Positions 54,179 to 63,641 are shown, counted from the first letter of the stretch. The stretch: 64,000 bases of DNA from JASGCL01 sp965203915 (GCA_965203915.1 OZ241918.1:1178001-1242000), one strand, 5' to 3'. Notes: generated by a model from the sequence alone, not told the origin. Made by a program: numbers and translations.

Positions 54179-54862
54179 ATGTTGCTAGCCAAAAAAGTTA
54201 TGATGGATAGAATCCGCCAAGGTTTGGGGATAAGCAATGGTGCCAACGACGGACACCGCCAATTGGCAACCCGCCAATGGTTAAGCCGCCGTGCCCACGC
54301 CGAACCCCAAGAATTATTTGCCGATGACCAAGAAAAAAATTTGGATATGTTTGTTCGGCACGCCATGCAGGCGGGGGCGCATGTTTTGGCGGAAACAAAT
54401 TTGGAAAATATCCCGCAACTTATAAGTCAATTTATCAATGAAAAAAACTTGCCCAAGGAATTGGTTATCATGGATCCAGCCTTGCTTTTTTTAAAAAATA
54501 TAATGGACGCCGAGCAAGATATAAAAGTTATCAACGACCTTGTCACCAAACCCGCCACCGCGCATCAAGTGGTAAGCCTGACCCTGGGCCTAGCCGCCAT
54601 AGCCGAAAGTGGCAGCGTCATGGTGGTTGGCAATGCTTTGTCGCCCAGTCGGCTTTACTTCCTGCCCCTTGCCCATGTTGTCATGTTATCTTGCCAGCAA
54701 TTGGTGGCGCGTTACGAAGACGCCTTGCAATTTATTGACCACACCAACATGCCCCGCGCCGTTCATCTTATCACTGGCCCGTCGCGCACCGCGGACATAG
54801 ACCAAACAATCGAGCAGGGCATGCACGGTCCCAAAGAATTATTAATCATCTTAACCCCATAA
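54179..54862 (+). CDS. lutC: L-lactate utilisation protein C
   Basis: Third component of LutABC, a DUF162 protein of 227 residues. The signature is SLTLGLAAIAESGSVMV followed by LPLAHVVML and the C-terminal HLITGPSRTADIDQTIEQGMHG. It follows lutB by seven bases and is followed seven bases later by mobA, which is probably co-transcribed. Confidence 0.93.
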   Translation: MLLAKKVMMDRIRQGLGISNGANDGHRQLATRQWLSRRAHAEPQELFADDQEKNLDMFVRHAMQAGAHVLAETNLENIPQLISQFINEKNLPKELVIMDPALLFLKNIMDAEQDIKVINDLVTKPATAHQVVSLTLGLAAIAESGSVMVVGNALSPSRLYFLPLAHVVMLSCQQLVARYEDALQFIDHTNMPRAVHLITGPSRTADIDQTIEQGMHGPKELLIILTP

Positions 54863-54869
54863 GAAAAAA

Positions 54870-55493
54870 ATGACAAAAAAATTGGCGGTCATATTGGCGG
54901 GGGGACTTTCCAGCCGTATGGGCCAAGAAAAAAGTTTTTTGAATATCGAAAAAAATAAATTGTTGATTGACCGTGTTATAGAAAGTCTAAAACCGCAAAC
55001 CGAACTTTTGGCCATTAATGCCAACGGCGACCCCATGCGTTTTGCCCATACGCATCTGGATATTCTACCCGATGATAATTTTATTGGCGAAGCGGTGGGC
55101 CCCCTGATGGGCATTCTGACCGCGCTGGAATGGGCAAAAAAAATGGATAGCGAATGGGTCATGACTGCATCTTGCGATTGCCCGCAATTGCCAAATAATT
55201 TGTATGACTCATTGGCGGCGGCTATCCCCCATCATGATATAGCGGTCGCCACGAGTTTTGGCTTCGCCCACCCAACCATTGCATTATGGCGCGCCGATGT
55301 AGCGCAAGGATTAAAAACCGCGATAAAAAATGGGGTTAGGAAAATTGACAAATTCACCGCCGATTACAAAGTTGCCCATTTCGATTTCACCCCGCCCAAC
55401 ACAACCGCCGAGCTTGCCGACCCATTTTTTAACATCAACACCCCGAGCGAATTTGAAAATTGGCAAAGGACGCAAAGGGCGCAAAATAAATAA
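54870..55493 (+). CDS. mobA: Molybdenum cofactor guanylyltransferase
   Basis: Adds GMP to molybdopterin to make the guanine dinucleotide cofactor used by formate dehydrogenases and related enzymes. The nucleotide-binding motif is VILAGGLSSRMGQEKSFL, then LPDDNFIGEAVGPLMGILTAL and the metal-binding Asp in TASCDCPQLP. The 207 residues match the family. The only possible Mo-enzyme component in the window is the formate-dehydrogenase-like fusion, so the catalytic subunit is likely elsewhere in the genome. Confidence 0.92.
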   Translation: MTKKLAVILAGGLSSRMGQEKSFLNIEKNKLLIDRVIESLKPQTELLAINANGDPMRFAHTHLDILPDDNFIGEAVGPLMGILTALEWAKKMDSEWVMTASCDCPQLPNNLYDSLAAAIPHHDIAVATSFGFAHPTIALWRADVAQGLKTAIKNGVRKIDKFTADYKVAHFDFTPPNTTAELADPFFNINTPSEFENWQRTQRAQNK

Positions 55494-55500
55494 ATATTTT

Positions 55501-55578
55501 ATGACCTATATTGTCCTGGTTGTTGTGTTGGGGTTTTTTATTTTTTTTGCCATTACACTTCGAACTGCTCCAAAATAA
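55501..55578 (+). CDS. Possible 25-residue single-helix membrane peptide
   Basis: A short frame starts seven bases after the mobA stop and ends inside the 3' end of the convergent nadK. It encodes Met-Thr-Tyr, a hydrophobic run VLVVVLGFFIFFAITL and the tail RTAPK, a plausible topology for a small membrane protein. No ribosome binding site is visible beyond an A-rich stretch. It may be chance in T-rich sequence. Confidence 0.25.
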   Translation: MTYIVLVVVLGFFIFFAITLRTAPK

Positions 55579-56359
55579 TTCTTTCTTCCAAATCGTAATT
55601 TCTATCAACCAACAAACAAAATTCTAAATCGGGATGGCTGCTCATGCTCATTTTTTTTATTTCGCCGCCTAAGATAGCATCCACCGCCACCACCCCTGGG
55701 CGTTTTTCATGTTCTTGCAATTCTATATCAATAACCGTGGTGTTGCGAACCACCGCGCCTGGCCACCGCCGCGGCCGAAACAATGATATCGGCGTCAAGG
55801 CCAACAAAGAAGAACCAAGCGGCAAGATAGGTCCATGGCAAGCAAAATTGTAAGCCGTTGAGCCCTGGGGCGTGGCGAGCAACATGCCGTCGCCAACCAT
55901 GTTGGAAATACGGTCATGACCATCGAGCGATAATTTCATTTTGATGGCTTGCGGGCTGGCGCGTGATAAAGAAATTTCATTGATGGCAAAATTTTCATAA
56001 ATTTGGTCATTGACCAATTGCGCACGCAGCCATAAAGTAGGAAAATTAATTTTTCGCGCGGTATTAATTTTTTCTATGATATTTTCTATCCTCACCCCCG
56101 CGCCCGTTGTGTCTTTACCATTTTCATCGGTCAAACTATTCATTAAAAAACCGTGGCTGCCAGCGTTGATACCATAAAATTGAATATTTTTTGCCTGTTG
56201 GCGCAAATGGCGCATGGCATGGAGCAATGACCCATCACCGCCAATCACCACCACCACGTCGGCTTGCTCGGTGCCAACGAAATCATACTGCGTACGTAAA
56301 TGCTCGGCTAGTTTACTCGCCGTTTTGTTTTGAGAGGCCACCAGGGCGATTTTTACCAT
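55553..56359 (-). CDS. nadK: NAD kinase
   Basis: Phosphorylates NAD to NADP. The 268 residues show the GGDG motif in VVVIGGDGSLLHAMR, YGINAGSHGFLMN, the NE motif region NFAINEISLSR, and GDGMLLATPQGSTAYNFACHGPILP. Normal length and complete motifs. Its stop overlaps the small plus-strand frame after mobA. Confidence 0.96.
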   Translation of the reverse strand: MVKIALVASQNKTASKLAEHLRTQYDFVGTEQADVVVVIGGDGSLLHAMRHLRQQAKNIQFYGINAGSHGFLMNSLTDENGKDTTGAGVRIENIIEKINTARKINFPTLWLRAQLVNDQIYENFAINEISLSRASPQAIKMKLSLDGHDRISNMVGDGMLLATPQGSTAYNFACHGPILPLGSSLLALTPISLFRPRRWPGAVVRNTTVIDIELQEHEKRPGVVAVDAILGGEIKKMSMSSHPDLEFCLLVDRNYDLEERIILEQFEV

Positions 56360-56377
56360 GTCCCAATAATAACAGCT

Positions 56378-56701
56378 TTAACGCTCAATCACCAGCTTTG
56401 CTAGAAATTTTAAAGTTGTTCCGTCATAGAGGCTAATAGTCTTTTTGCCACGGTCATCCATGACAACGACAATATTGTTGCCGACCGCGTAACTGGTTAT
56501 ATAATTGCCCTGCAATATTTGCGATGGTTGGGCTGATGCTATCTGGCTAACCATGTTTGCGCCAGCATCGCGGCGTGGTTTTTTCATCACCAGCACCACC
56601 AAGGCGGTGGTCGCCAACAATATCATCACGCCCAAGGCAATAACAATTATTTGCAGTCCCTTTGTCTCGCCTTTTACGCCATTGCTATCGGGATTGTTCA
56701 T
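56378..56701 (-). CDS. DUF6476-type single-pass membrane protein
   Basis: A 107-residue protein with one membrane helix (GLQIIVIALGVMILLATTALVVLV, about residues 15-38) after a short polar N-terminus, then a small soluble domain (NNIVVVMDDRGKKTISLYDG) ending in LAKLVIER. It resembles short alphaproteobacterial proteins classed as DUF6476. Function unknown. It lies between rpsA and nadK on the same strand. Confidence 0.7.
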   Translation of the reverse strand: MNNPDSNGVKGETKGLQIIVIALGVMILLATTALVVLVMKKPRRDAGANMVSQIASAQPSQILQGNYITSYAVGNNIVVVMDDRGKKTISLYDGTTLKFLAKLVIER

Positions 56702-56724
56702 CTTTTCCTCTGATTTGTTGTGCT

Positions 56725-58482
56725 TTATTCGGCCGAGCCATCTTTTGAACCTTCTTTCGATTCATCCGCGGCTTTTTCTGAATCAGCAGCACTCGCTTTT
56801 TTGCCTTCCTTTTTCTCCATCACCTTACCCAATATATCACCGAGCGAGGCACCCGAATCTTGGCTGCCATATTGTTTAATCATTTCCTTTTCTTCTTTCA
56901 TTTCGAGCGATTTGATAGACAAGGTTAATTTGCCAGTTTTTTTATCAATGGCGGTTACCTGGGCGTCGACCCGTTCGCCCACGGCAAACCTGTCAACCCG
57001 TTGGTCGGCTTTATCCTTCGCCAAATTGGCGCGCGCAATAAACCCTTGCAAGCCATTAACATCGACTTCGATCCCATTTTCTTGCGTCATGATAACCGTT
57101 GCGGTCACCACTTGGTCTTTTTTCATTTGCGACATTTTTTCCTTCACAGGATTTTTGCTTAGCTGTTTAATGCCGAGCGATATACGTCCGCGTTCCAGGT
57201 CAACCTTATCCAGCAGGATAACTTCGACCTCTTGACCTTTTTGATAAAGGGCGGTGGCTTCGGCCCCCGTTTTTTCCCAAGAAATGTCAGACGCATGCAC
57301 CATGCCATCCAATTCGGTGGACAAGCCAACGAAAATACCAAATTCGGTGATATTTTTTACCGTGCCTTTTAATTTTGCACCCTTTTGATTTTGGGTGGCA
57401 AATTCTTCCAACGGATTGGGGGTGCATTGTTTTAACCCCAAAGACAAACGTCTACGGTCATTATCGATATCCAACACCATGACCTCAACCTCTTGACCCA
57501 GGGTCAATAATTTGGCGGGGGAAATGCCACGTTTTGTCCAAGACAATTCGCTGATATGAGCCAAGCCCTCGACCCCAGGTTCAAGCGAGATAAAGGCACC
57601 ATAATCAATAAGGTTGGTAACCGTCCCTTTAACTTTTTGACCTTTTGTATATTTTTTGGCAACCGCCGCCCATGGATTATCTTCCATAGCCTTAACGCTT
57701 AAAGAAACCCGTTTGGTTTCTTTATCAACCGTGATAACTTTAACGCTAATTTCTTCCCCGACCTTTAAAATATCCGAAGGATGGCTGATACGCTTCCATG
57801 ACATTTCGCCAACATGCAACAAACCATCAATCATGCCCAAGTCGATAAAGGCACCATAATCGGTTAAGTTTTTGACCTTACCCGTTACCACCGCACCAAC
57901 GACGAGGATCTTTTCCATATCGACCATTTTTTCTTTATGGTCTTCTTCGATAACCGCACGGCGCGACACGACAATGTTGTCGCGTTCTTCATCCATCTTT
58001 ACCACCGCAAAATTTTCGGGTTTATCCATCAAGGCTTCCAAATCTTTTTCACGGGTTGGTCTGACATCAACCTGGGATCCAGGCAAAAAGGCAATGACGC
58101 CATTGATGTTAACCGAAAAACCACCGCGCACGCGATTGATAATCCGCCCCATAACACGTTCGCCCTTTTTATGTTTTTTGGCAATTTCAGCCCAGGATTC
58201 GTCTTTCCTTGCTTTGTCGCGCGACAACACTGCTTCGCCGTTGCGACCTTCCATTCTTTCTAAAACCACTTCGACCTTATCGCCGACTTTGACGGTCATT
58301 TCGCCCGCCATATCAAGAAATTCTTTGCTTGAAACTTTGCCTTCGGATTTTAAACCCACATCGACCGTGACAAATTCGCTGCTGACCGCCATGACCTGGC
58401 CTATCATCACCTTACCTTTAAGCGATACGTTTTCGGGAAGGTGTTTTTTAATTAATTCTGCAAAATTGGTTGCTTTAGCCAT
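56725..58482 (-). CDS. rpsA: 30S ribosomal protein S1
   Basis: Binds mRNA leaders to the 30S subunit. The 585 residues contain six S1 (OB-fold) domains, recognisable at GKVMIGQVMAV, GERVMGRIINRV, GAVVTGKVKNLTDYGAFID, GQKVKGTVTNLIDYGAFIS, GAKLKGTVKNITEFGIFVG and DQVVTATVIMTQENGIEVD. The C-terminal tail is rich in Lys, Ala, Glu and Ser. cmk lies upstream, the widespread cmk-rpsA order. Confidence 0.97.
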   Translation of the reverse strand: MAKATNFAELIKKHLPENVSLKGKVMIGQVMAVSSEFVTVDVGLKSEGKVSSKEFLDMAGEMTVKVGDKVEVVLERMEGRNGEAVLSRDKARKDESWAEIAKKHKKGERVMGRIINRVRGGFSVNINGVIAFLPGSQVDVRPTREKDLEALMDKPENFAVVKMDEERDNIVVSRRAVIEEDHKEKMVDMEKILVVGAVVTGKVKNLTDYGAFIDLGMIDGLLHVGEMSWKRISHPSDILKVGEEISVKVITVDKETKRVSLSVKAMEDNPWAAVAKKYTKGQKVKGTVTNLIDYGAFISLEPGVEGLAHISELSWTKRGISPAKLLTLGQEVEVMVLDIDNDRRRLSLGLKQCTPNPLEEFATQNQKGAKLKGTVKNITEFGIFVGLSTELDGMVHASDISWEKTGAEATALYQKGQEVEVILLDKVDLERGRISLGIKQLSKNPVKEKMSQMKKDQVVTATVIMTQENGIEVDVNGLQGFIARANLAKDKADQRVDRFAVGERVDAQVTAIDKKTGKLTLSIKSLEMKEEKEMIKQYGSQDSGASLGDILGKVMEKKEGKKASAADSEKAADESKEGSKDGSAE

Positions 58483-58618
58483 TGTTTTATCTCTTTGGAT
58501 TCTATGATAAATCCATCAACTGGCTCGAAAAAAAATATTTCTTTTCAAGTCTTGACCTTACGCGATATGATAACAACAATGACAAAAAAGAAGGTCTGTA
58601 TTTTCTATCATTGTTTTT

Positions 58619-59449
58619 TTATGAAAGACCAAAAAGTTTTTTTTGCTTGATAGCAAACAAAGCCTTTTCCAGTAATTCATCGGGTGAAGATTGACTGCTG
58701 TCAAGCGTCACCGCGTCTTCGGCTGGTTTGAGGGGCGCAACTTTTCTTTCTTTGTCCATTCGGTCGCGCCATTCCAAATCTGCCAATATGTTTTTTTTGC
58801 TAGCAGAAAGCCCGTAGCTTTGCAACTCCAAACATCTTCGGTCGGCGCGCACCGCCACATCGGCGACGACAAAAAATTTTATCGGCGCGTCAGGAAATAT
58901 CACCGTGCCGATATCGCGGCCATCTATCACCGCGCCTTTTTTATGGGCGTTTAAGCCAAAGGCGCGTTGTGCCGATCTTAATAATGTTCGCAAGTTTGCT
59001 TTTTTTGCCACAAGGCTTGCCGCCATCGCAACCTCGTCGCTCGCCAATTCTTTGCGATGCTTCATCAACATATCTTGGTATGGGGTGGCTGCGCCATCGC
59101 CCACGGTGCTATCCATCAATCTAAAAAGCTTAATCACATGCTCGGCTATCGCCATCATCTTTTCCTCGCCAGCATCCAAGCAAGCAACCAGCAACGATCC
59201 CACGCTATCGATGCCGTTCTTATCCCCGCCCTGCCCCGTTGACCACATGGTCTGATCTTTTTCGGTCGCGCATTGTTGCAATAATAAAAAACCTATCAAG
59301 CGATAAATTTTTCCTGTGTCCAAATGGGCGAAGTCAAAATATTGCGCCAATTTTTTTGCCAGGGTTCCCTTCCCGCTGGCGGAAAGTCCATCTATGGCTA
59401 TTACATTCGGCATCACAACTTGCGGCGTTGTTGCATCGGGGGCGTTCAT
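58619..59449 (-). CDS. cmk: Cytidylate kinase
   Basis: Phosphorylates CMP and dCMP. The P-loop is IDGLSASGKGTLAKKLA, followed by LDTGKIYRLIG (Lys-Ile where Ala-Met is usual), VDGRDIGTVIFPDAPIKFF and VADVAVRADRRCLEL. At 276 residues it is about 50 longer than typical, mainly through an insertion near residues 55-120 (TEKDQTMWSTGQGGDK and neighbours). It is followed by rpsA about 135 bases downstream and preceded by infC. Confidence 0.93.
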   Translation of the reverse strand: MNAPDATTPQVVMPNVIAIDGLSASGKGTLAKKLAQYFDFAHLDTGKIYRLIGFLLLQQCATEKDQTMWSTGQGGDKNGIDSVGSLLVACLDAGEEKMMAIAEHVIKLFRLMDSTVGDGAATPYQDMLMKHRKELASDEVAMAASLVAKKANLRTLLRSAQRAFGLNAHKKGAVIDGRDIGTVIFPDAPIKFFVVADVAVRADRRCLELQSYGLSASKKNILADLEWRDRMDKERKVAPLKPAEDAVTLDSSQSSPDELLEKALFAIKQKKLFGLS

Positions 59450-59473
59450 CGCACGGTATATTTTGTTTATTCT

Positions 59474-60454
59474 TTAAGAAGAGATTTCAGAATCCTTGTG
59501 CGGTGGCGCATCGCCCTCAACCGCTGTATTTTTTTCAGCCTGATGCTCATGATTTTTTTCATCATGGGCATCGCCATTTTTGTCGACTACTTTCTTCAGC
59601 GGGTTGCGGTTTATCATCATCATCAGGCGGCGTTTTTCCACATCCATTTCGGCTGGTTTTTCTACCTTCGCCAAGTCGCCTAAGAAATCTAGAACTTTTT
59701 GAAAAATACCCATCGCCAATTCGCGTTGATTAGACGCCCGCCCAAACAAACGAATGGCGACGCGAACTTTATCGCCATCCTCCAAAAAATTTTGCATTTT
59801 TTTCATTTTAACTTGCAGGTCATGCTGGTCGATGCCAGGGCGAATTTGAATTTCCTTCACATGCACAATTTTCTGCTTCTTCTTGGCTTCTTTTTTCCTT
59901 TTTTCTTCTTGGTATTTGTATTTGCCATAATCCAAAATTTTGCACACCGGTGGCGTGGCCGATGCTGTGATCTCCACCAGATCCAATTCGGCGGCGCGGG
60001 CGCGTTCCAACCCCACTTCCTTGGTCACCACGCCAACATTTTTGCCATTTTCATCTATCAACATGATCTCGCGAGCGTTGATATAATTGTTTATCCTATT
60101 TTTATCTTGGTTACGGCCACGAAACCCGCCCGCATTAAATGGCCGTGGGGGGCGTGGTGTGAATGGTCGCGGACTAAATGGTCGCCCACCGCCGCCAGGG
60201 CGCGGCCGTGGTGTAAAACTTCTTGGTGCGCCGCCGCCAGGATTCCCCCCAGGGTTTGTGCCAGGGTTTACTCCAGGGTTTGCGCCAGGGTTTGCGCCAG
60301 GGTTTGTGTTTGTTCCATTTGTCGCGCCACCAGGATTCGCACCCGCCGCAGGGCGCGCACCCGCATAGGGGCGTGGGCCATTGTTGGGGCGCGGTGTAAA
60401 ACCACGCCCGCCAGGTCTGGAAAAATTATTGGTTCTTTTGGGGGGATAAGCCAT
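59474..60454 (-). CDS. infC: Translation initiation factor IF-3 with long N-terminal extension
   Basis: The IF-3 core spans about residues 121-290 (INNYINAREIMLIDENGKNV, ARAAELDLVEITASATPPVC, KYQEEKRKKEAKKKQK, FGRASNQRELAM), enough for the usual 175-180 residues. Before it is a Gly/Pro/Arg/Asn-rich extension of about 120 residues with NPGA, NPGV and NPGT repeats and PRP motifs; after it is an acidic/His-rich tail of about 40. The start is a normal ATG rather than the AUU/AUC used by many infC genes; a start near residue 121 would lack a good codon. It lies between thrS and cmk; rpmI and rplT do not follow. Confidence 0.93.
   Translation of the reverse strand: MAYPPKRTNNFSRPGGRGFTPRPNNGPRPYAGARPAAGANPGGATNGTNTNPGANPGANPGVNPGTNPGGNPGGGAPRSFTPRPRPGGGGRPFSPRPFTPRPPRPFNAGGFRGRNQDKNRINNYINAREIMLIDENGKNVGVVTKEVGLERARAAELDLVEITASATPPVCKILDYGKYKYQEEKRKKEAKKKQKIVHVKEIQIRPGIDQHDLQVKMKKMQNFLEDGDKVRVAIRLFGRASNQRELAMGIFQKVLDFLGDLAKVEKPAEMDVEKRRLMMMINRNPLKKVVDKNGDAHDEKNHEHQAEKNTAVEGDAPPHKDSEISS
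60249..60308. repeat. 12-bp tandem repeat within infC
   Basis: Five head-to-tail copies of CCAGGGTTTGYG on the plus strand, with one variant copy (ACT ending) at 60261-60272. Read on the coding strand each unit gives a variable residue plus Asn-Pro-Gly. Since 12 is a multiple of three, copy-number change would keep the frame, so this stretch of the IF-3 extension may vary between strains. Confidence 0.9.
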
Positions 60455-60626
60455 ATTCTTTAAAAATTAAAAAGAATTCCCCGCTGAAAGGCTGAAGAAA
60501 AAAAGGTCGTGACAACGCATCGTAAAAGGATAAAATAATTTTTTAAAAATTTCAATAACAACTATCTGTAATATATTTTTATGGTTCGATTCTTAATAAA
60601 CATCGTGCTTGTCTGTCTGCTCACGA

Positions 60627-62561
60627 TTATTTTTCTATTATAGCAAGCTTTTGAAATTTTTCAATAGCTTTGTTTAGCGGCAGGGTTTCGTTATCATTGC
60701 TGCCCAAAAAACGCAAGGTTAATGAATTATTTTCTGCTTCAGATTTTCCGACCACCGCTATCACGGGGATATATTGCAACGAATGATCCCGCACCTTGGC
60801 GTTAATTTTTTCGCCGCGGTAATCGGCTATCACGCGCATGCCATGCGCCTTCAACTGCTCTTCGACTTGCTGGGCATAACCAACAACGTCGGATGTGATG
60901 GTGGCAATAACCACCTGCACGGGTGACAACCAAAATGGCAAGCGGCCAGCATGATGTTCGATAAGAATACCAAGGAAACGTTCGAATGACCCCAGCATGG
61001 CACGGTGCAGCATAACGGGGCGTTGCCGCGCCCCATGTTGGTCGGTGTAGAGAGCGTCAAGCCGTTCGGGCAAAACAAAGTCAACTTGGAAGGTGCCGCA
61101 TTGCCATTCGCGGCCTATCGAATCTTTCAAAACATATTCTAATTTAGGGCCATAAAACGCCCCCTCCCCTTTGTTAACCGCGTAGGTTCTTCCCAAACTT
61201 TCGACCGCCGAGCGCAAGGCTTCCTCGGCCTTATCCCACACGCTGTCGTCGCCCGCGCGGTTGGCGGGGCGGTCAGAAAATTTAATCGCCACATCGGTAA
61301 AGCCGAAATCTTGATAAACTTGAAACAACAGGTTTGAAAATTTTTTACATTCTTCAACAATATCTTTTGCTTCGCAAAAAATATGGGCATCATCCTGGGT
61401 GAAGGCTCGCACCCGCATCAAACCATGCAACGCGCCCGATGGTTCGTAGCGATGGCAAGAGCCAAATTCGGCCAAACGCAACGGCAGGTCGCGGTAGCTT
61501 TTTATCCCTTGGTTAAAAACTTGAATATGGCAGGGGCAATTCATGGGTTTGAGGGCGAAGGATGTTTCCTCCCCCGCGACATCGGCAATAAACATTTGTT
61601 CGCGAAATTTTTCCCAATGTCCCGAAGCCTCCCACAATTTTTTGCTGACCAATTGCGGCGTCTTTATTTCTTGGTAGCCATTTTCTTGTTGTTTGGTGCG
61701 AATATATTTCTCGACCACTTGCCACAATTGATAACCCTTGGGATGCCAAAACACCGAGCCCATGGCTTCTTCTTGAAAATGGAACAACCCCAATTGCTTG
61801 CCAATTTTGCGATGGTCGCGTTTTTCGGCTTCGGCTATGGCATTCATCGCATCGTCCAATTCTTTTTTTGACGGAAACCATGTGCCATATATTCTTTGTA
61901 GGGCGGCATTATCTGCATTACCGCGCCAATAGGTGCCTGACAATTTTAACAATTTGAAAGCCCCCTTCGCCAAATAACCCGTGCTGGGGGCGTGGGGACC
62001 ACGACACAGGTCAAGCCATTCGCCCTGACGATAAATAGTTAAGACCTCCGTAGCGGGAATCTCCCTCACCCATTCGGCTTTAAAGTTTTCGCCTTGTTTG
62101 GTAAAATACTCCACCGCCTGGTCGCGCGACCATTCTTCGCGAATAAATTTTGTATCGGCCTTCATGATGGCGAGCATTTTTTCTTCGATGCGCGCGAAAT
62201 CATCGGTGCTTAAAGAATCGGTGGTCGCAAAATCGTAATAAAACCCATCGTCGGTGGCGGGGCCAAAGGTAATCTTTACCCCAGGGAAAATGGCTTGGAC
62301 GGCCTCCGCCATCACATGGGCGCAATCGTGACGCAAAATGGACAAGGCCTCTTTCGATTCCGCCGCCGAACGCATCGTGATAATTTCTAACTTGGCGTTT
62401 TCCTTCGTAATCGGCAAAGAAATATCTTGTAATGAGCCATCGACCTTTATCGCAATCGCCGCCTTCAACAGGCCAGCACCAATTTTGCCTGCAACCTCGA
62501 GCCCCGAAGCAGGTTGGTCAAAAGATAAAACTTTGCCATCGGGCAAATAATAATTAATCAT
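60627..62561 (-). CDS. thrS: Threonyl-tRNA synthetase
   Basis: Class II synthetase of 644 residues. The N-terminal TGS domain (MINYYLPDGKVLSFDQPASG) is followed by the editing domain with HDCAHVMAEAVQAIFP and a Cys-containing motif, then the catalytic core (FALKPMNCPCHIQVF, LAEFGSCHRYEPSGALHGLMRVRAFTQDDAHIF, split here) with RPVMLHRAMLGSFERFLGIL, and the C-terminal anticodon-binding domain. Zinc ligands (Cys and His of NCPCHIQ) are visible. It lies upstream of infC, the classical thrS-infC order. The 172-base spacer between them holds only a weak hairpin (ATCGTG/CACGAT near 60600-60625). Confidence 0.97.
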   Translation of the reverse strand: MINYYLPDGKVLSFDQPASGLEVAGKIGAGLLKAAIAIKVDGSLQDISLPITKENAKLEIITMRSAAESKEALSILRHDCAHVMAEAVQAIFPGVKITFGPATDDGFYYDFATTDSLSTDDFARIEEKMLAIMKADTKFIREEWSRDQAVEYFTKQGENFKAEWVREIPATEVLTIYRQGEWLDLCRGPHAPSTGYLAKGAFKLLKLSGTYWRGNADNAALQRIYGTWFPSKKELDDAMNAIAEAEKRDHRKIGKQLGLFHFQEEAMGSVFWHPKGYQLWQVVEKYIRTKQQENGYQEIKTPQLVSKKLWEASGHWEKFREQMFIADVAGEETSFALKPMNCPCHIQVFNQGIKSYRDLPLRLAEFGSCHRYEPSGALHGLMRVRAFTQDDAHIFCEAKDIVEECKKFSNLLFQVYQDFGFTDVAIKFSDRPANRAGDDSVWDKAEEALRSAVESLGRTYAVNKGEGAFYGPKLEYVLKDSIGREWQCGTFQVDFVLPERLDALYTDQHGARQRPVMLHRAMLGSFERFLGILIEHHAGRLPFWLSPVQVVIATITSDVVGYAQQVEEQLKAHGMRVIADYRGEKINAKVRDHSLQYIPVIAVVGKSEAENNSLTLRFLGSNDNETLPLNKAIEKFQKLAIIEK

Positions 62562-62622
62562 GCGTTTTTTTTATTGTTAGCAAAAGCCAATAAACAATTC
62601 TACATTTATTGTCTATCTATTC

Positions 62623-63624
62623 TTAGCGAAAGCTTTTGGGTAATAATTTGGTAATATCCTGTAAACGGATAACATCGGGGTTGGCGCGATAAATAATATG
62701 GATGGATTTTTTTAATGGCCCCATGGGTCGAACCACCTGGGGCTGGGCGGGCGGCGTGATAACCACAATGATGGGGATGGTTTTTTTATTTTTTTTATGC
62801 TTGCCGCGTTGCGTCATGTTTCTTGCCAAGGCCGCCAAATGGGTAACCCCCGTGTCGTTGCCCACCACCCCATGGGCGTGACGCGCAATGTCAGCAATAT
62901 CGCCCAAGGTTGTCTTGCCCACCAAGTTTATACAAGAAGGCACGGTGCGAACAAATTGTTCGGCGCGCAATTTCTCCACAGGGTGTTTGCCGCCGACAAT
63001 CACCGAGAAAATATTTTTTTCTTCTAAAAACTTTGCCACGGCAATATAAATATTCAAGGGCAATATTTGCTTTTTGCGGATCTTGGTGGAGGATCCGCCT
63101 ATCACCAACATAAAAAACTTTTTTCTAAAAAATGGAAATTTTTTTCCCTGCAAATAATCAACATCGGGCGGCAGCACGTGCCTGATGCCCGCATAAGAAA
63201 GTTGTTGGTCAAATCGTTCCACCGCATGCAATTTTTGACGTTGTTTGTTTTTGTCTTGCCATATATTTTTTACCAAACCGTTCCATAATGGTTTTACCAA
63301 CAGCCATCTGTATAGGCGCGCCGTGTAGCCCGAAGTTTGCAAGTCATAAACCCGTTGATAATTGCGCAGCCACAGGGTGATGATTAAACGGGGCCAGCAC
63401 CAGTAATGTTTTCTAACCGCTTGCAAGAAATTTATTTTTGTTTTGTTATATTTCTTGCCATAAGATATCATGGTCTTTAACAAAGGAACCATGTTGGGTT
63501 CGGTCAAAATGGTAATTTCTTCACCCCTATGCCGCTCTATGATTGCTCTTACCTGACCGCTGGCTAATAAAACGTCGCCCAATGCACCAAATTTGATAAT
63601 TAAAATTTTCTTTTTATTTTTCAT
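62623..63624 (-). CDS. Glycosyltransferase family 9 (heptosyltransferase-like)
   Basis: Probable lipopolysaccharide-type sugar transferase of 333 residues. The N-terminal motif IIKFGALGDVLLASG and the donor-site motif GVVGNDTGVTHLAALA are typical of GT9 enzymes. The central region is basic, with FMLVIGGSSTKIRKKQILPL. The sugar donor cannot be told. At its start it follows another GT9-like gene by about 17 bases, so the two are probably in one cell-surface operon. Confidence 0.88.
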   Translation of the reverse strand: MKNKKKILIIKFGALGDVLLASGQVRAIIERHRGEEITILTEPNMVPLLKTMISYGKKYNKTKINFLQAVRKHYWCWPRLIITLWLRNYQRVYDLQTSGYTARLYRWLLVKPLWNGLVKNIWQDKNKQRQKLHAVERFDQQLSYAGIRHVLPPDVDYLQGKKFPFFRKKFFMLVIGGSSTKIRKKQILPLNIYIAVAKFLEEKNIFSVIVGGKHPVEKLRAEQFVRTVPSCINLVGKTTLGDIADIARHAHGVVGNDTGVTHLAALARNMTQRGKHKKNKKTIPIIVVITPPAQPQVVRPMGPLKKSIHIIYRANPDVIRLQDITKLLPKSFR

Positions 63625-63641
63625 TCACTTACTCTCAATAT

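Noticed and set aside
57872..58507. 211-codon plus-strand frame over rpsA
   Set aside because: Antisense shadow of the S1 repeats, Ser/Thr-rich, no ribosome binding site.
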